Shown: positions 5,282 through 5,356 of the stretch, piece after piece
Position numbering within the stretch: position 1 is the first letter of the stretch
Layout of the letters: the number at the start of each line of letters is the position of its first letter
Origin: Pseudomonadota bacterium
GTDB taxonomy: Bacteria; Pseudomonadota; Alphaproteobacteria; Rhizobiales; Beijerinckiaceae
Assembly (NCBI GenBank): GCA_023452965.1
Contig: JAEXUU010000308.1
Span: 1-5,356 of the forward strand
Length of the DNA: 5,356 nucleotides
Reading direction: 5' to 3'
The notes under the pieces: model-generated
What the model saw: the letters and a program-made list of their open reading frames with translations, nothing else
What the model was told of the DNA's origin: nothing
Database searches by the model: none
Translations under genes and position numbers: made by a program

Positions 5282-5356
5282 TCAGCGCCGCTCGTTCGTC
5301 TCGATGACGCGATATTCGGCGTCGACGATCTCGCCCTGCGCGGCGCCTTGCTGCGG
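5282..5356 (-). CDS. C-terminal end of an unidentified convergent gene
   Basis: Read on the minus strand, 24 sense codons run from the right window edge to a TGA at 5284-5282. The peptide ends in GEIVDAEYRVIETNERR, an acidic-then-basic, probably exposed tail. Third positions are G or C in 22 of the 24 codons, as in the real genes here, and the stop falls just beyond the convergent PPOX gene, which together suggest a true gene end. Too little is present to name the family; similar 'VDAEY' tails occur at the ends of unrelated proteins. Confidence 0.5.
   Translation of the reverse strand, partial: PQQGAAQGEIVDAEYRVIETNERR

Noticed and set aside
1..5356. CRISPR array, tRNA, rRNA, insertion sequence or prophage genes
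   Set aside because: No regularly spaced repeats, tRNA-like fold, transposase motif or phage protein was found on either strand.

Overview
The window is uniformly GC-rich, with third codon positions almost always G or C. Gene content and a GC-rich intergenic palindrome of the 'CCTCATCCTGAGGAGC...' type point to an alphaproteobacterium of the order Hyphomicrobiales (Rhizobiales), with Bosea-, Bradyrhizobium- or Methylobacterium-like genomes as the best guess. This placement rests on recall of sequence style, not on a search.

Layout. (1) Positions 600 to 1, minus strand: a DUF938-family SAM-dependent methyltransferase with a TTG start, cut by the left edge within its last few residues. (2) 601-808: a divergent intergenic region serving the methyltransferase and the next gene. 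(3) 809-2092, plus: a complete CNNM/CorC-type (HlyC-like, DUF21 + CBS pair + CorC_HlyC) membrane protein, a probable divalent-cation transporter. (4) 2093-2328: an intergenic region with a REP-like palindrome, then a credible sigma-70 promoter and a strong Shine-Dalgarno sequence. (5) 2329-3159, plus: a rhodanese domain fused to the C-terminal (Chrome_Resist) domain of ChrB. (6) 3156-4550, plus: a full-length two-domain ChrA chromate transporter, overlapping the previous gene by ATGA. (7) 4646-5278, plus: a PPOX-fold flavin-nucleotide-binding protein with a C-terminal leucine zipper, 95 bp after chrA. (8) 5356 to 5282, minus: the last 24 codons of an unidentified gene, converging on the flavoprotein with a 3-bp gap.

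How the genes fit together. The centre is a compact chromate/oxyanion module. ChrA should move chromate out of the cell. The rhodanese-ChrB fusion appears to combine in one chain the functions called ChrE (rhodanese) and ChrB (C-terminal domain) in larger chr operons, and lacks the N-terminal ChrB region linked to regulation. The four-base overlap implies translational coupling. The PPOX flavoprotein may be read through from chrA or may have its own weak promoter at a short palindrome; a redox role alongside ChrA is inference. The CNNM transporter and the methyltransferase look like housekeeping neighbours. No tRNA, rRNA, CRISPR array, insertion sequence or phage gene is visible.
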